Positions 8,282 through 17,573 are shown, counted from the stretch's first letter. The stretch: 64,000 bases of DNA from Methylomicrobium sp. wino1 (GCF_003932755.1 NZ_CP024202.1:186001-250000); one strand, 5' to 3'. Program-made: numbers and translations. The notes: generated by a model from the sequence alone, not told the origin.

Positions 8282-9617
8282 GATCGTGCAAGGCGCCATA
8301 TAAAATGAGATCGCCGCCTACCGAGTGATAGTGGCAATCTTTTAATTCGAGTATCGGACGACACGGCTTCTCGACGGCACTGAGTCCTCCGATGATTTTT
8401 GGCGCGATCGTGATCACGCAATAATCGACCATATCTTCAAGTAAAAAGGCATTGATCACCTCGGCCCCGCCCTCGACCATCACGGTCTTGATGCCGAGCT
8501 CAGTCAATAATTTGCGGAGCGCCGCCAAATCGATATGACCGTCCGAGCTTTGCTCGACCCGATATACATGTATGCCCTTAGCTTCGAGCCGGCGCTGCTT
8601 GTCGGCGGACGCTTGTTCGGTCGCGACGATAATCGGCAATTTGGTCGATGCGCCGAGCATCTTCGCGTCTTCGGGAAAGCGGAGCAGGCAATCCAAGACG
8701 ATCGGTTGCGGGTCGTCGCCTTCGACATGGCGCACATTTAGGCGCGGATTGTCGACCAGGGTCGTGTTGATGCCGATCAGCAAGGCATCGTGATGAGCGC
8801 GGAGCAGATGGGTCAACTTTAACGAGGCGCTGCCGCTCAACGGCAGCGATGATTCGGCATTCAGCGAAATGCTGCCGTCGATGCTTTGCGCATAACTCAA
8901 CGTAAAAAAAGGAGGTCGGTCTTTTCCATGGTGGAGCTTATCAAGCCGGTCGATAAAAGGCTGCATGAATTGCAGCTCTTCGGGAATCGCGCCTATTTTG
9001 CCGCGTTGATCAAAGGTCAAAAAATGTCGCAATTTCTCGGCCTTGGTTTTCAAATAACCGACGTTTTCATGATGATAGACCGACTCGATCGGCACGCGTT
9101 TTTCGACCGTGATGCCCATCGCTTCTAACCCGCTGATTTTATCGGGATTGTTGGTGATCAGCTCGATCGACGATACGCCCAGTTCGCGCAAGATCAACGC
9201 CGCTTGCGAATAGTCGCGTTCGTCGGGCAAATGACCGAGCCGGATATTGGCTTCAACGGTATCGAAGCCCTGGTCCTGCAGATTATAAGCCTGCAGTTTT
9301 TTCAACAAGCCGATGCCGCGCCCTTCTTGTCGTAAGTAAATCAAGATGCCGAAACCGGCCTGCTCGATCATCTGCAGCGATAAATCCAACTGCTTGCCGC
9401 AATCGCAGCGCCGTGACCCAAACACGTCGCCGGTCAAACACTCCGAATGCACGCGCACCGGTACATTTTTCTTTCCGTCCACGCCGCCTTTAACCAGTGC
9501 GACATGCTCCTTGTCGTCGACAAGATTGCTGAAATAATGCAATTGAAACTCGCCGTGATACGTCGGCAAACGCGTTCTGACAAGCGTTTCAATCGTCGGT
9601 GCCGTCTTAACATTCAT
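8271..9617 (-). CDS. GTP cyclohydrolase II fused to RibD-type reductase domain
   Basis: This is a 448-residue fusion. Residues about 10-205 are GTP cyclohydrolase II (RibA): zinc Cys60, Cys71 and Cys73 in ECLTGDVFGSRRCDC, the RQEGRGIGL phosphate loop, DERDY and TNNPDK. Residues about 230-445 are a RibD_C/DHFR-like reductase (PPFFTLSYAQSIDG, LLIGINTTLVDNPRL, MVEGGAEVINAFL). There is no deaminase domain. Predicted product: the formamide-free diaminopyrimidinone phosphate from GTP, reduced at the ribose as in fungal Rib7. First gene of the operon; it is not the usual ribBA arrangement, and no FMN riboswitch is visible upstream. Confidence 0.88.
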   Translation of the reverse strand: MNVKTAPTIETLVRTRLPTYHGEFQLHYFSNLVDDKEHVALVKGGVDGKKNVPVRVHSECLTGDVFGSRRCDCGKQLDLSLQMIEQAGFGILIYLRQEGRGIGLLKKLQAYNLQDQGFDTVEANIRLGHLPDERDYSQAALILRELGVSSIELITNNPDKISGLEAMGITVEKRVPIESVYHHENVGYLKTKAEKLRHFLTFDQRGKIGAIPEELQFMQPFIDRLDKLHHGKDRPPFFTLSYAQSIDGSISLNAESSLPLSGSASLKLTHLLRAHHDALLIGINTTLVDNPRLNVRHVEGDDPQPIVLDCLLRFPEDAKMLGASTKLPIIVATEQASADKQRRLEAKGIHVYRVEQSSDGHIDLAALRKLLTELGIKTVMVEGGAEVINAFLLEDMVDYCVITIAPKIIGGLSAVEKPCRPILELKDCHYHSVGGDLILYGALHDHDD

Positions 9618-9761
9618 AATTTTGCCGGTTGTTTTATTCTTATAGTCATTGACAGGCCTTGTTCAGACCGGCTTGTATTGAAATATCATGCAATGGGTTT
9701 CATTGTACTCATTTCGATTTTATTTTCATGAAAAAGTTTTAGGCGGCTTTGGCGTAATCGA

Positions 9762-9882
9762 AATGCGACAATTGGTCACACTTGCGCGTTGCAAAGCAGG
9801 AGATAAATTCATGACCACTTAATCGTTATCCGATTAAGCCATATATCCTTCTCTTAATGCGGCTTAGCAACCGCATTTTTTT
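9762..9882 (+). ncRNA. Candidate small RNA, divergent from the ribA fusion
   Basis: A unit beginning near AAATGCGACAATTGGTCACA (9761) ends in a terminator: AATGCGG (9856-9862), 8-base loop, CCGCATT (9871-9877), then T7. The segment before the stem, ATATCCTTCTCTT, is pyrimidine-rich. A similar arrangement occurs at 11770-11911. Within it an AGGAGA precedes ATG-ACC-ACT-TAA (9811), too short to be a gene. The promoter is not proven. Confidence 0.35.
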
Positions 9883-9898
9883 GCGTCATAAAAAACGG

Positions 9899-9936
9899 AC
9901 GGCCTGACCGATTGAAAAAACAATCGGTCAGGCCGT
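9899..9936. terminator. Bidirectional intrinsic terminator
   Basis: A perfect 16-bp stem (ACGGCCTGACCGATTG at 9899-9914, complement at 9921-9936) with an A6 loop. On the minus strand a T6 run follows the stem, so it should end the 10015-10305 gene. On the plus strand a T5 run follows a few bases later. Confidence 0.85.
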
Positions 9937-10014
9937 AGCCCTTTTTCATTCCTTGAGCAGCATGTCCCTGTACTAAATCCTTACCTTGTTCTCCATGATA
10001 TTCCAACAAAACGG

Positions 10015-10305
10015 TTATCGGATGTCGATCGATCCAGTATTAGCCACCGAATTGCGGCCGATGGCTTGCGTATTGGTCAGCGTGTTTTTGGATGCATTGA
10101 TCACGGTGGATTTTTCGACTTTCGAACCGACAACATTGATCGAACCGGTGCTGGCGGCGCTGTTGCGGCCAATGGCTTGTGTATTGGTCAATGTGTTTTT
10201 CGAGGCGTTGATCAAGGTAGATTTCTCGATTTTAGAGCCTTCGGCCATTGCGTTGCTGCTGAATACGGCCAGTAAAGCGACTGCTGCAAATATTACGTTT
10301 TTCAT
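10015..10305 (-). CDS. Small secreted protein with two 37-residue repeats
   Basis: This 96-residue protein has a clean signal peptide (MKNVIFAAVALLAVFSSNAMA, cleavage after residue about 21) and two near-identical repeats. Each begins GSK(I/V)EKST, continues INASKNTLTNTQAIGRNS and ends TGSI. The Asn/Gln/Ser/Gly-rich repeats with alternating hydrophobics recall curlin-type or beta-solenoid units, but I recognise no named family. The start has a good Shine-Dalgarno (AGAGGAA), and a strong terminator follows. Export and possible self-assembly outside the cell are inference. Confidence 0.75.
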   Translation of the reverse strand: MKNVIFAAVALLAVFSSNAMAEGSKIEKSTLINASKNTLTNTQAIGRNSAASTGSINVVGSKVEKSTVINASKNTLTNTQAIGRNSVANTGSIDIR

Positions 10306-10427
10306 GATAGTTTCCTCTGGTTACTGTAATTCGTTTGTTGAGTTCAACCCGCCGTTGAACTTGAGTACAGTATCTCGATTTCGAGGAAGAATTGCGGTGA
10401 CCGAGTAACACCGATTGTGTGATTTAT

Positions 10428-11738
10428 TTACTGTGCCCCGCCATCGTCATCCTCATCGGTGTGTTCCGGCAGATATTGCTGAAAGGCATCGCACAGCGCT
10501 CTATTGAGAGGCTGAGGATTCATCAACTTAGATACCCCTGAAGCGATAAATGCGGCGGCCATAATCGGAATGGAAATGTCATGATTTTGGGTTATTTCCA
10601 AGATAAGCGTAAATGAAGTCAGTGGCGATTGTAACATTCCGGAGAAATAGGCCGTGATAGTCAACATGATCATCACCGAAGCCGGCGCGATCGGAAACCA
10701 ATTGGCCAAATTAGCCCCGAACCCGGCGCCGATAGCGATAGAGGGGACAAAAAGCCCCCCCGGAATGCCGCTGAAAAACGTTGCACAAGTAGCCAACATT
10801 TTATAAACGGGTAATAACGGGTCCATTGGCGCGCTACCGTACATAATATTTTTAGCCATTTGATACCCTGTTCCGAAAGTCTGGCCTTCCGAGACAAAAC
10901 CGATCAATGCAACGATACAACCGCATATAAAGGCAACCGGAATGTAAGGTAGTTGTAATCGAAGCATAAAATGATGACCGGCGACAATGATCCGACTAAA
11001 TAGACTGCCTAATAAACCGCCGACAATGCCGCAGAATGGAATAGCGAGCCACTCATCGCCCCAAGGTAAATATAAGGGATTATCGGGGAAATAAATGCTG
11101 TAGTGCAGTATCGAATAAGCAGTCATACCGGAAAAAATAATCGCGGTTAATACCAAGGTGCTAATCCGTTCTTCCAGAGCTCTTCCCATTTCCTCAATAG
11201 CAAACATAATTCCGGCTAAAGGGGCACTGAACATCGCGGCAAATCCGGCCGCGCTCCCTGCCAAAAGCAACCCTTTACTCATATAAAGCGTAGGGAAATT
11301 AGCTACTTTGCCTAAAGATGCCATGATCGATGCGCCAACATGCGTAGCCGGACCGCCAAAACCGACTGAAGCCCCCGATAACAAACCAAGAATCGGTAAA
11401 AAGGCTTTACCGATTGCGATACGTAAAGAAACCAACTTGGTGCGTTCGCTTAAGGTGTAAGGAATTTCCAATGCCGTTTTTACCTGAGGAATACCGCTCC
11501 CTTGACTGCCGGGAAAAAACCGAAAGGTCAACCAGGCTGTGAAGGCAATGCCGAATGGAGGGGCGACGAATTTAAACCAGCGATAATCATCTGAAATCGA
11601 GCGAAAAATCGTTACGACCCATTCGCTCAACAATGTCATCAATGCGATCGATACGCCGATTATGATAGCCCCTAACCAAAAAACCAGACGATGCTTCCAT
11701 GGATTAGCGGATAAAAAGACTTTGTTAAATTCGAGCAT
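10428..11738 (-). CDS. ClC-family chloride channel/transporter lacking the gating glutamate
   Basis: This is a roughly 436-residue integral membrane protein with the ClC signature GSGIPQ (residues 80-85, central Ser), the GIPGGLFVPSIAIGAG loop and many membrane helices. The canonical GREGP that supplies the external gating Glu reads GFGGP (126-130). Coupled Cl-/H+ exchange would need that Glu, so this member should behave differently, perhaps as an uncoupled channel. There are no CBS domains. ATG at 11738 is preferred over the GTG five codons upstream, since an AAGGTGG lies about 11 bases before it. Confidence 0.88.
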   Translation of the reverse strand: MLEFNKVFLSANPWKHRLVFWLGAIIIGVSIALMTLLSEWVVTIFRSISDDYRWFKFVAPPFGIAFTAWLTFRFFPGSQGSGIPQVKTALEIPYTLSERTKLVSLRIAIGKAFLPILGLLSGASVGFGGPATHVGASIMASLGKVANFPTLYMSKGLLLAGSAAGFAAMFSAPLAGIMFAIEEMGRALEERISTLVLTAIIFSGMTAYSILHYSIYFPDNPLYLPWGDEWLAIPFCGIVGGLLGSLFSRIIVAGHHFMLRLQLPYIPVAFICGCIVALIGFVSEGQTFGTGYQMAKNIMYGSAPMDPLLPVYKMLATCATFFSGIPGGLFVPSIAIGAGFGANLANWFPIAPASVMIMLTITAYFSGMLQSPLTSFTLILEITQNHDISIPIMAAAFIASGVSKLMNPQPLNRALCDAFQQYLPEHTDEDDDGGAQ

Positions 11739-11769
11739 GACGAGATTTTCCACCTTTTTCGATTATGAA

Positions 11770-11911
11770 ACTGCGACAATCTGTCGCGCGGCAATCGGTC
11801 ACATTCCGGAATTAAGAGAAGCCGGCTAAGATATGTGCAACTCAACCGCTGATGCGTTTGTGCTCAAATATCCTTCCTCTTGTATGCGGCTTTTTTAGCC
11901 GCATTTTTTTT
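11770..11911 (+). ncRNA. Candidate small RNA, divergent from the ClC gene
   Basis: It starts near CTGCGACAATCTGTCGC and ends with a strong terminator: ATGCGGCT (11884-11891), T5 loop, AGCCGCAT (11897-11904), then T8. It shares the TGCGACAAT and GGTCACA boxes, the pyrimidine-rich ATATCCTTCCTCTT and the terminator style with 9762-9882. No start codon gives a convincing protein. Confidence 0.35.
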
Positions 11912-11984
11912 GCTTGGCGTTTCATAGATACCGATAGAATCTATAAAAAGCAATTTGTCCACGAAACACACGAAAATCATTGGT

Positions 11985-12222
11985 AGGACGGGGTTTGCAA
12001 CCCATACGCACAAGCTAAAAACGGCCAAGCCCTATCCCCTCTTCGCTCTTTCCCAAGCTCCAGCTTGGGAAAGACTCCTCGAAGCTCCAGCTTCCTGAGA
12101 CCGGTACAACCTCCGCACATCCTCAATAAACCCCGATTCGTTCGTTGAATCTTCCTTGATTGTCGGGAAGGGAAGCTAGAGCTTCCTGAACAGGTTGCCC
12201 AAGCTGGATTGGGTAACAGCAT
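11985..12222. repeat. Intergenic dispersed repeats downstream of lnt
   Basis: GGTTTGCAACCCATACGCA (from 11990) recurs with changes at about 33112. The segment 12100-12215, read on the minus strand (AGCTTGGGCAACCTGTTCAGG, then CGACAATCAAGGAAG), matches the plus strand at 33718-33800. An AGCTCCAGCTTGGG hairpin lies at 12057-12072. No gene is seen in 11912-12323. Confidence 0.55.
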
Positions 12223-12323
12223 AAAAAACCACTGATGCTCGACAGCCACGCCTTATGCCGAAGCCCTCGATGCGTCCTAAATTCAATGTATCAGAGCGCC
12301 TGGATTTTTTGGCAAAACCGACT

Positions 12324-13898
12324 TTATTTAATCCGCTCCCTTCTTGAGAAAATCCCCACAATTAACACCCCGACAAAGATTGCCGTCAACAAACTCGGCA
12401 TCAATTCGAAATGTCGCTGATAAAAAGTAGAAGCCGGATTTTTTTGATAAGGGACGGTATATAATCCGGACCATTCCCGATCAAGCGGCGATTGCTGTAG
12501 CACTTTGCCGGAGGCCAGCGCGACGGTCGATATGCCGGTGTTGGTCACCCTGACGACAGGCCTTCGAAATTCGACGGCTCGCGCCAAGGTCATATACAGA
12601 TGTTGGTAAGGTTCTTGCCAGGTTCCGTACCATGAGTCGTTGGTTGCATTAACGATAAATTGCGCACCGATATCGGACAGACCTTTCGAAAAATCCGGAA
12701 ACAAACTTTCGTAACACACCTGCGGGCCGATTTTGTAATCGTTAAATTGCAATAACACGGTCGGCCCTGGCCCTTCGGCGAAATTACCGACCATCGGAAA
12801 CCAATCGCGCAGCCATGGGAAGGTTTTTTCACCGGGAATATATTCGCCCAAGGCCAACAAAATCGTTTTGCTGTAATGCGGTTCGGTGACCGTTCCTTGC
12901 CTATCCAGCGCAAACAACGAATTGGTAATCAAACCGGAACGCTCATCCTTGGCATAGGCGCCGGTTATCATTCCGACTTGACGTTCGCGCAAGTATTCCT
13001 TAAGCACTCGGGCGTAATACGACTCGTTGTATTGTCCGCCAAGCAAAGACGGAAACGAGGTCTCAGACCACAACACGAAGTCGACGGCGATATCAGGATT
13101 CGACTCCAAACCGTTTTCGGTCACTGTCAGATATTTTTTTAGAATTTCGGTCTGATAACCTTTGCCGTGCACAGACACTTGTTTTTCCATGTTGCCGATA
13201 TTGGCTTGTACCAACAGTGTATTGAAAGAGGCTTCAGGTTCCGGCAAACGATTTTTCAATCCCTGACCGGCCGCATTCAAACCGGCAAAAACGATGATAA
13301 CGCCGGCTAAAATCGTCAATCCGCTACGCTCTCGGCGCTGTTGCCAGGCGACCAACAGCGGCCAGTTTAGCAATATCGTGATCATGCTCAAGCCGGTGAA
13401 TCCGACAAACTCGGCCCACTGATAAAACGGTAAGCCGAAACCGTACCAGGTATAACCGAAATTCCATTTGAACAGCATCGGCAAGCCGAACTCGCACAAT
13501 GTGGTCAACACGGCCATGTGCGCGAATGACAGCCATTGTGGCCAGCGGAAGAACTTAACGCCGGCATACCACAACAAGCCGGCGGCCGGGACGAACAAAT
13601 GACCGAACAATGCGAACAAGATCATACCGATACCGGCTACAAACCAGTTAACCTGAGCAAATTCATGCAGCGTATAGGTTACCCAATTAAAGCCGATCAA
13701 GGTGTAGATGAAGGTCGTCAGAAAACCGCCGAGCAAGACGTTTTTCAAACTGTTCTGATGGCTCCAGAACAGCCAAAGCGGCACGAAACAAAACAACGAC
13801 GCCCAGGGAGGAAAAGGAATATAACTCGTTCCGATCAAGACGCCTGAGGCAATAGGCAACAGCCATGGATGTTTGAGAGGCGATGCGGCTGTTTTCAT
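12324..13898 (-). CDS. lnt: Apolipoprotein N-acyltransferase
   Basis: This 524-residue inner-membrane enzyme transfers a third acyl chain to the N-terminal Cys of lipoproteins. It has about six N-terminal membrane segments, then a nitrilase-fold periplasmic domain carrying the catalytic Glu region VLWSETSFPSLL, the ALGEYIPGEK loop and the catalytic Cys in QVCYESLFPDF. One C-terminal membrane helix follows. ATG at 13898 (MKTAASPLKHPWLL) gives the family start; an upstream in-frame extension is unlike Lnt. It is not next to corC/ybeX as in many relatives. Confidence 0.92.
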   Translation of the reverse strand: MKTAASPLKHPWLLPIASGVLIGTSYIPFPPWASLFCFVPLWLFWSHQNSLKNVLLGGFLTTFIYTLIGFNWVTYTLHEFAQVNWFVAGIGMILFALFGHLFVPAAGLLWYAGVKFFRWPQWLSFAHMAVLTTLCEFGLPMLFKWNFGYTWYGFGLPFYQWAEFVGFTGLSMITILLNWPLLVAWQQRRERSGLTILAGVIIVFAGLNAAGQGLKNRLPEPEASFNTLLVQANIGNMEKQVSVHGKGYQTEILKKYLTVTENGLESNPDIAVDFVLWSETSFPSLLGGQYNESYYARVLKEYLRERQVGMITGAYAKDERSGLITNSLFALDRQGTVTEPHYSKTILLALGEYIPGEKTFPWLRDWFPMVGNFAEGPGPTVLLQFNDYKIGPQVCYESLFPDFSKGLSDIGAQFIVNATNDSWYGTWQEPYQHLYMTLARAVEFRRPVVRVTNTGISTVALASGKVLQQSPLDREWSGLYTVPYQKNPASTFYQRHFELMPSLLTAIFVGVLIVGIFSRRERIK

Positions 13899-13942
13899 TG
13901 AGTATGAATGAGTTGATTGATGTCGAACGACTAGCACTTGAC

Positions 13943-14172
13943 TATACCCTTTGCTAATCAAATTTCGGCGCCGGGGTGCCCGTCAAAGGACGCCGTGAAC
14001 CCAGCACCAAAATTATCCAAGACAATTAACCATAGCCAATGGGCTATGGAATTTAGGTGCTGGGTGAATACGTCCATGTAGGCTCTATGACAGCATCCCT
14101 GCTGTCAAAGCCTTTGCGAACACCCCGACGCCTCCATACCTTAATGCCGAAATTTGAAGTGCGATAAGTATA
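13943..14172. repeat. MITE-like palindromic element, copy A (with inner insert)
   Basis: It starts TATACCCTTTGCTAATC and ends GAAGTGCGATAAGTATA. Internal arms (TTCGGCGCCGGGGTGCC against the GACGCC...CCGAAATTTG side) fold back. An inner palindrome CCCAGCACC...GGTGCTGGG lies at 14000-14064, flanked by GTGAA on both sides. It is the reverse of copies C and D. It fills most of the gap 13899-14220, upstream of lnt and downstream of the lipoprotein gene. Confidence 0.8.
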
Positions 14173-14220
14173 TGAACCCTAGCCGTTCAATAAAACCTAT
14201 TTCGATATAAACCGATTTGG

Positions 14221-14628
14221 TTATTCGGCCTCTTTTGCTTCTTCCTCGGTGTTCATGATCAACGAAGCAAAACAATTCATCATGCTTTCCGTATAGTTGG
14301 CATGGGCATCGGCAAGCTCCTTGGGTGAGCCGAATTCATTTCTGAGGTCATTGAGCACTTGCTCCGGATTTTCAGCCTTGCTCAGCGTCAGCATTTTCGC
14401 GTAACTACGGTAAGCGGCACGTCGCTTTGGATCGAACGCTAAAATGCCCGGCATGTTATGCGAGCTTAAATCGACGACGCAACGGGCCATCGTTTCCGGC
14501 GACAAATTATAATCTTTCACATCTTTTTCTTCCTGCATGTCTTCAAGCACGGCTTGTTCAAATTCCGTTTTTTCGCTACACGCAGTAAGTATTGATGACG
14601 CCAATGCAATAAATAGTATTTTTTTCAT
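14221..14628 (-). CDS. Small lipoprotein of unknown function
   Basis: This 135-residue protein has a lipoprotein signal (MKKILFIALASSILTAC, lipobox LTAC with Cys17). The mature part is acidic and helical (EFEQAVLEDMQEEKD, later EEEAKEAE) with two further Cys that could form a disulfide. I do not recognise the family. Its ATG overlaps the plsC stop as ATGA, so the two are co-translated. Serine after the lipid Cys predicts the outer membrane. Confidence 0.75.
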   Translation of the reverse strand: MKKILFIALASSILTACSEKTEFEQAVLEDMQEEKDVKDYNLSPETMARCVVDLSSHNMPGILAFDPKRRAAYRSYAKMLTLSKAENPEQVLNDLRNEFGSPKELADAHANYTESMMNCFASLIMNTEEEAKEAE

Positions 14629-15413
14629 TCGGTTACCTGATGATGAGTTGCCGGAAATTGAGGCAAGTGAGTGATTTCTGTCATGGCTTGTTCGATCCAA
14701 GCTGCGGCTTCGGTATTGATATCGCCGGCTTTGCGGTTTCGAGTTTCAATAGGCGGTCCTATTCTGACCTGAACGACGCCAGGATATTTCAAGAAACTGT
14801 AACGAGGCCAGCATTCGCCGGCATTATGGGCGACCGGAATAACCGGAAAGCCCGATTTTTGCGCGAGTATTGCACCGCCGGCATTAAATTTCTTTCTTTC
14901 TCCGGGAGCTGCGCGTGTTCCTTCCGGAAAAACCACGACCCATAATCCTTCCTTAAGGCATTCCGTGCCTTTATCGATCAAGATTTTCAATGCTTCGCGT
15001 TGATTGTTGCGATTGATCGCAATCGGTTTGAGAGCGGCCAGCGCCCACCCCCAAATCGGCAACCATAGTAAGGATTCCTTGAGCACCGCCGTTTGCGGAG
15101 GCAAGATTTTCCTGAGCGCCACGGTTTCCCATGCCGACTGATGCTTGCTGAGCACTACTGCGGCGTCGATGCCTTGAATATGCTCCAAACCCTCGACTTC
15201 ATAATGGATACCGCAGGTTTTTTCGACCATCCATAGCAGCAAATTTATCCAAACGCCTGCAATTTTATAGCGGACCGAAAACGGCAGGACCACGCAAGCC
15301 AAGATGATCGGGCCGAACAACAGCGTCGATATGATGATACCCAGTAATAATAAGGTGGACCCGAGATAGACACGAAAGGACGGTTGATAATTGATTGAAG
15401 TCGACTGAGTCAT
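14625..15413 (-). CDS. plsC: 1-acyl-sn-glycerol-3-phosphate acyltransferase
   Basis: This 262-residue inner-membrane enzyme converts lysophosphatidic acid to phosphatidic acid. N-terminal membrane helices (about 17-45 and 50-66) precede the catalytic motif HQSAWE (91-96, the HX4D/E type), the ALKPIAINRNN block and FPEGTR. ATG at 15413 (MTQSTSINYQ) is preferred to an ATG eight codons upstream. It lies 90 bp after glyS, where many gammaproteobacteria have gmhB between the two; gmhB is absent here. Confidence 0.9.
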   Translation of the reverse strand: MTQSTSINYQPSFRVYLGSTLLLLGIIISTLLFGPIILACVVLPFSVRYKIAGVWINLLLWMVEKTCGIHYEVEGLEHIQGIDAAVVLSKHQSAWETVALRKILPPQTAVLKESLLWLPIWGWALAALKPIAINRNNQREALKILIDKGTECLKEGLWVVVFPEGTRAAPGERKKFNAGGAILAQKSGFPVIPVAHNAGECWPRYSFLKYPGVVQVRIGPPIETRNRKAGDINTEAAAWIEQAMTEITHLPQFPATHHQVTE

Positions 15414-15503
15414 GGATGAAAATGTTCTAAAAATCACGCAGGATTAAAAAACCGCTCGAACCGTTACATTAAGCAAACCGATTCGAGCGGCAATCGCTCC
15501 GAA

Positions 15504-17573
15504 TTACGATTGCAGCCTTGAAATATCGGCGATTTGTAAAAACTGCTCGGACAGCATGTTCAGCAAACCGAGACGGCTGTTACGTAACTCGACATCGTCG
15601 GTCATGACCATGACGTTGTCGAAAAACGCATCCACGATATCCTTCAGTTGCGCCAGGCGATTCATCGCGGCTGTATAATCCTGTTGTTGCAATAGCGGTC
15701 CGATCGCCTCGGCGGATGCCTGTGCGGCTTGCAACAATTCGATTTCCGCCGGTTCTGTTAGCACATTTCTATCGAAGTCTTGAGGCACCTCGGTTTTTTT
15801 CAAAATATTGCGAATTCTTTTGTTGGCACCGGCCAGGCTCTCGGCTTCCGGACGTTGCCGAAACGTTTTGACGGCTTCCAAGCGGCGCATGAAATCCAAT
15901 GGTTCTTCCGGCAATACGGCCAGTACCGCATCGAATTCGTCGGGGCTAAACCCTTTGTCCGAACAATACCCTTTGAGCCGGTCGTAGATAAATTCCAGCA
16001 CCATTCGATGAGTTTTACCCCGGTCGAAGTCGTGCTCGATTTGTTCAATTGCAAAATCCACGCACGCTGTCAAATTTAACGGCAATTCCCGTTCGATCGA
16101 GGTGCGAAGTACGCCGAGCGCGGCGCGGCGCAGTGCATAAGGATCCTTATCGCCGGTCGGAATCAAGCCGGCGCTGAAGATACCGGTCAGCGTATCGATC
16201 TTTTCAGCAAGCGACAAAATTTGTCCGGTCTTGCTGTCGGCCGTGACGCTACCGGATTGCTTAGGGAAATATTGCTCTTCGAGCGCCTCGGCAACTTCGG
16301 CCGGCTCATTGTCGGCCAGTGCGTAATAGCGGCCCATGACGCCTTGCAAGTTTGGGAATTCTCCGACCATTTCGGTCAATAAGTCGGTCTTCGCAAGCAC
16401 GGCGGCGCGTTTAGCCATATTCGCATCGGCATCGAGTTGCGTGGCGATGTAATCGGCCAGTTGTTTGACCCGGTGCGTTTTATCGGCCAAGGTGCCCAAG
16501 GTTTTTTGGAAGACGATGTTTTTCAGCGCGTCGACCCGATCTTCAAGACGCAGCTTGCGGTCCTGTTTCCAGAAAAATTCGGCATCGGACAGCCGCGGCG
16601 TAATCACGCGCTCGTTACCTTCGCGTATCGATTCCGGACGAGTGCTTTCGATATTGCTGAACGTGATGAAATGCGCCGACAAACTACCATCGGCCTGCTT
16701 GACCGGAAAATATTTTTGATTGGTCTGCATCGTCGTGATCAACACTTCGGCCGGCAACTCCAAATAGCGCGGATCGAAATGCCCGATGACCGGGACCGGC
16801 CATTCGTTCAGTGCGGCGATTTCCTCGAGCAGGTCTTCCTCGATATGTGCGGTACCGCCGACCGATTGCGCGGCCTGCTGCGCCGCAAGCAGAATTTTTT
16901 GCTTGCGCTCGTCGAAGTCGGCAATGACTTTACCTGAGTTGAACAAAATATCCCGGTAGCGGTCCGCGCTCTCGACAGTCAAAGCGGCAGGCGCATGAAA
17001 ACGATGGCCGAAAGTTTGCCTACCCGTAGTCAGACCGAGAATATCGGTTTCTATAACCTGATCGCCGAACAACAGCACAGCCCAGTGCACCGGCCGAACG
17101 AATTCGGTCGTATAATCGCCCCAGCGCATGCGCTTGGCTATCGGCAAGGCATGAATGCTGGCACGCAATATTTCGGGAATCAACTTTTCGGTGACCTGTC
17201 CTTCGACCTGTTGACGATAAACCAACCATTCGCCTTTGTCCGTAGTCAAGCGCTCCAGGCCGTCTACCGTGGTGCCGCAACTGGCGGCAAAGCCCTGAGC
17301 GGCTTTGCTTGGCGTACCGTCGGCGGAGAATGCAGCCTGCACTGCCGGCCCGCGTTTTTCGACGGTTTTATTCGGCTGTGCAGTCGCGAGATTTTCGACC
17401 CAAACCGCCAGACGCCGAGGCGTGGCATAACCTTTAATGCCGGAGTAACTTAAATCGGCATTATCCAGTCCTTGCCGGACATTGTTGAGCAAGGCTCGGC
17501 TGAGCGTTATCAGCGTTTTCGGCGGTAATTCTTCGGAACCCAGTTCAAACAATAAATGCTTGGCGTCACTCAT
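15504..17573 (-). CDS. glyS: Glycyl-tRNA synthetase beta subunit
   Basis: This 689-residue beta subunit of the alpha2beta2 glycyl-tRNA synthetase binds and helps charge tRNA-Gly. It starts with the typical [13 protein letters not shown], and the C-terminal part holds the DALR-type anticodon-binding region ([20 protein letters not shown]). ATG at 17573 overlaps the glyQ stop as ATGA, so the subunits are translationally coupled. Length matches the family. Confidence 0.96.
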   Translation of the reverse strand: MSDAKHLLFELGSEELPPKTLITLSRALLNNVRQGLDNADLSYSGIKGYATPRRLAVWVENLATAQPNKTVEKRGPAVQAAFSADGTPSKAAQGFAASCGTTVDGLERLTTDKGEWLVYRQQVEGQVTEKLIPEILRASIHALPIAKRMRWGDYTTEFVRPVHWAVLLFGDQVIETDILGLTTGRQTFGHRFHAPAALTVESADRYRDILFNSGKVIADFDERKQKILLAAQQAAQSVGGTAHIEEDLLEEIAALNEWPVPVIGHFDPRYLELPAEVLITTMQTNQKYFPVKQADGSLSAHFITFSNIESTRPESIREGNERVITPRLSDAEFFWKQDRKLRLEDRVDALKNIVFQKTLGTLADKTHRVKQLADYIATQLDADANMAKRAAVLAKTDLLTEMVGEFPNLQGVMGRYYALADNEPAEVAEALEEQYFPKQSGSVTADSKTGQILSLAEKIDTLTGIFSAGLIPTGDKDPYALRRAALGVLRTSIERELPLNLTACVDFAIEQIEHDFDRGKTHRMVLEFIYDRLKGYCSDKGFSPDEFDAVLAVLPEEPLDFMRRLEAVKTFRQRPEAESLAGANKRIRNILKKTEVPQDFDRNVLTEPAEIELLQAAQASAEAIGPLLQQQDYTAAMNRLAQLKDIVDAFFDNVMVMTDDVELRNSRLGLLNMLSEQFLQIADISRLQS

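Noticed and set aside
9618-9760. Possible FMN riboswitch upstream of the ribA fusion
   Set aside because: The conserved FMN-element boxes are not present on the minus strand.
9811-9822. AGGAGA followed by ATG-ACC-ACT-TAA, a possible leader peptide
   Set aside because: Three codons only and no attenuator logic with the downstream stem that I can see.
11834-11899. 21-codon frame in the second small-RNA candidate
   Set aside because: No ribosome site and it runs into the terminator; not conserved with the first candidate.
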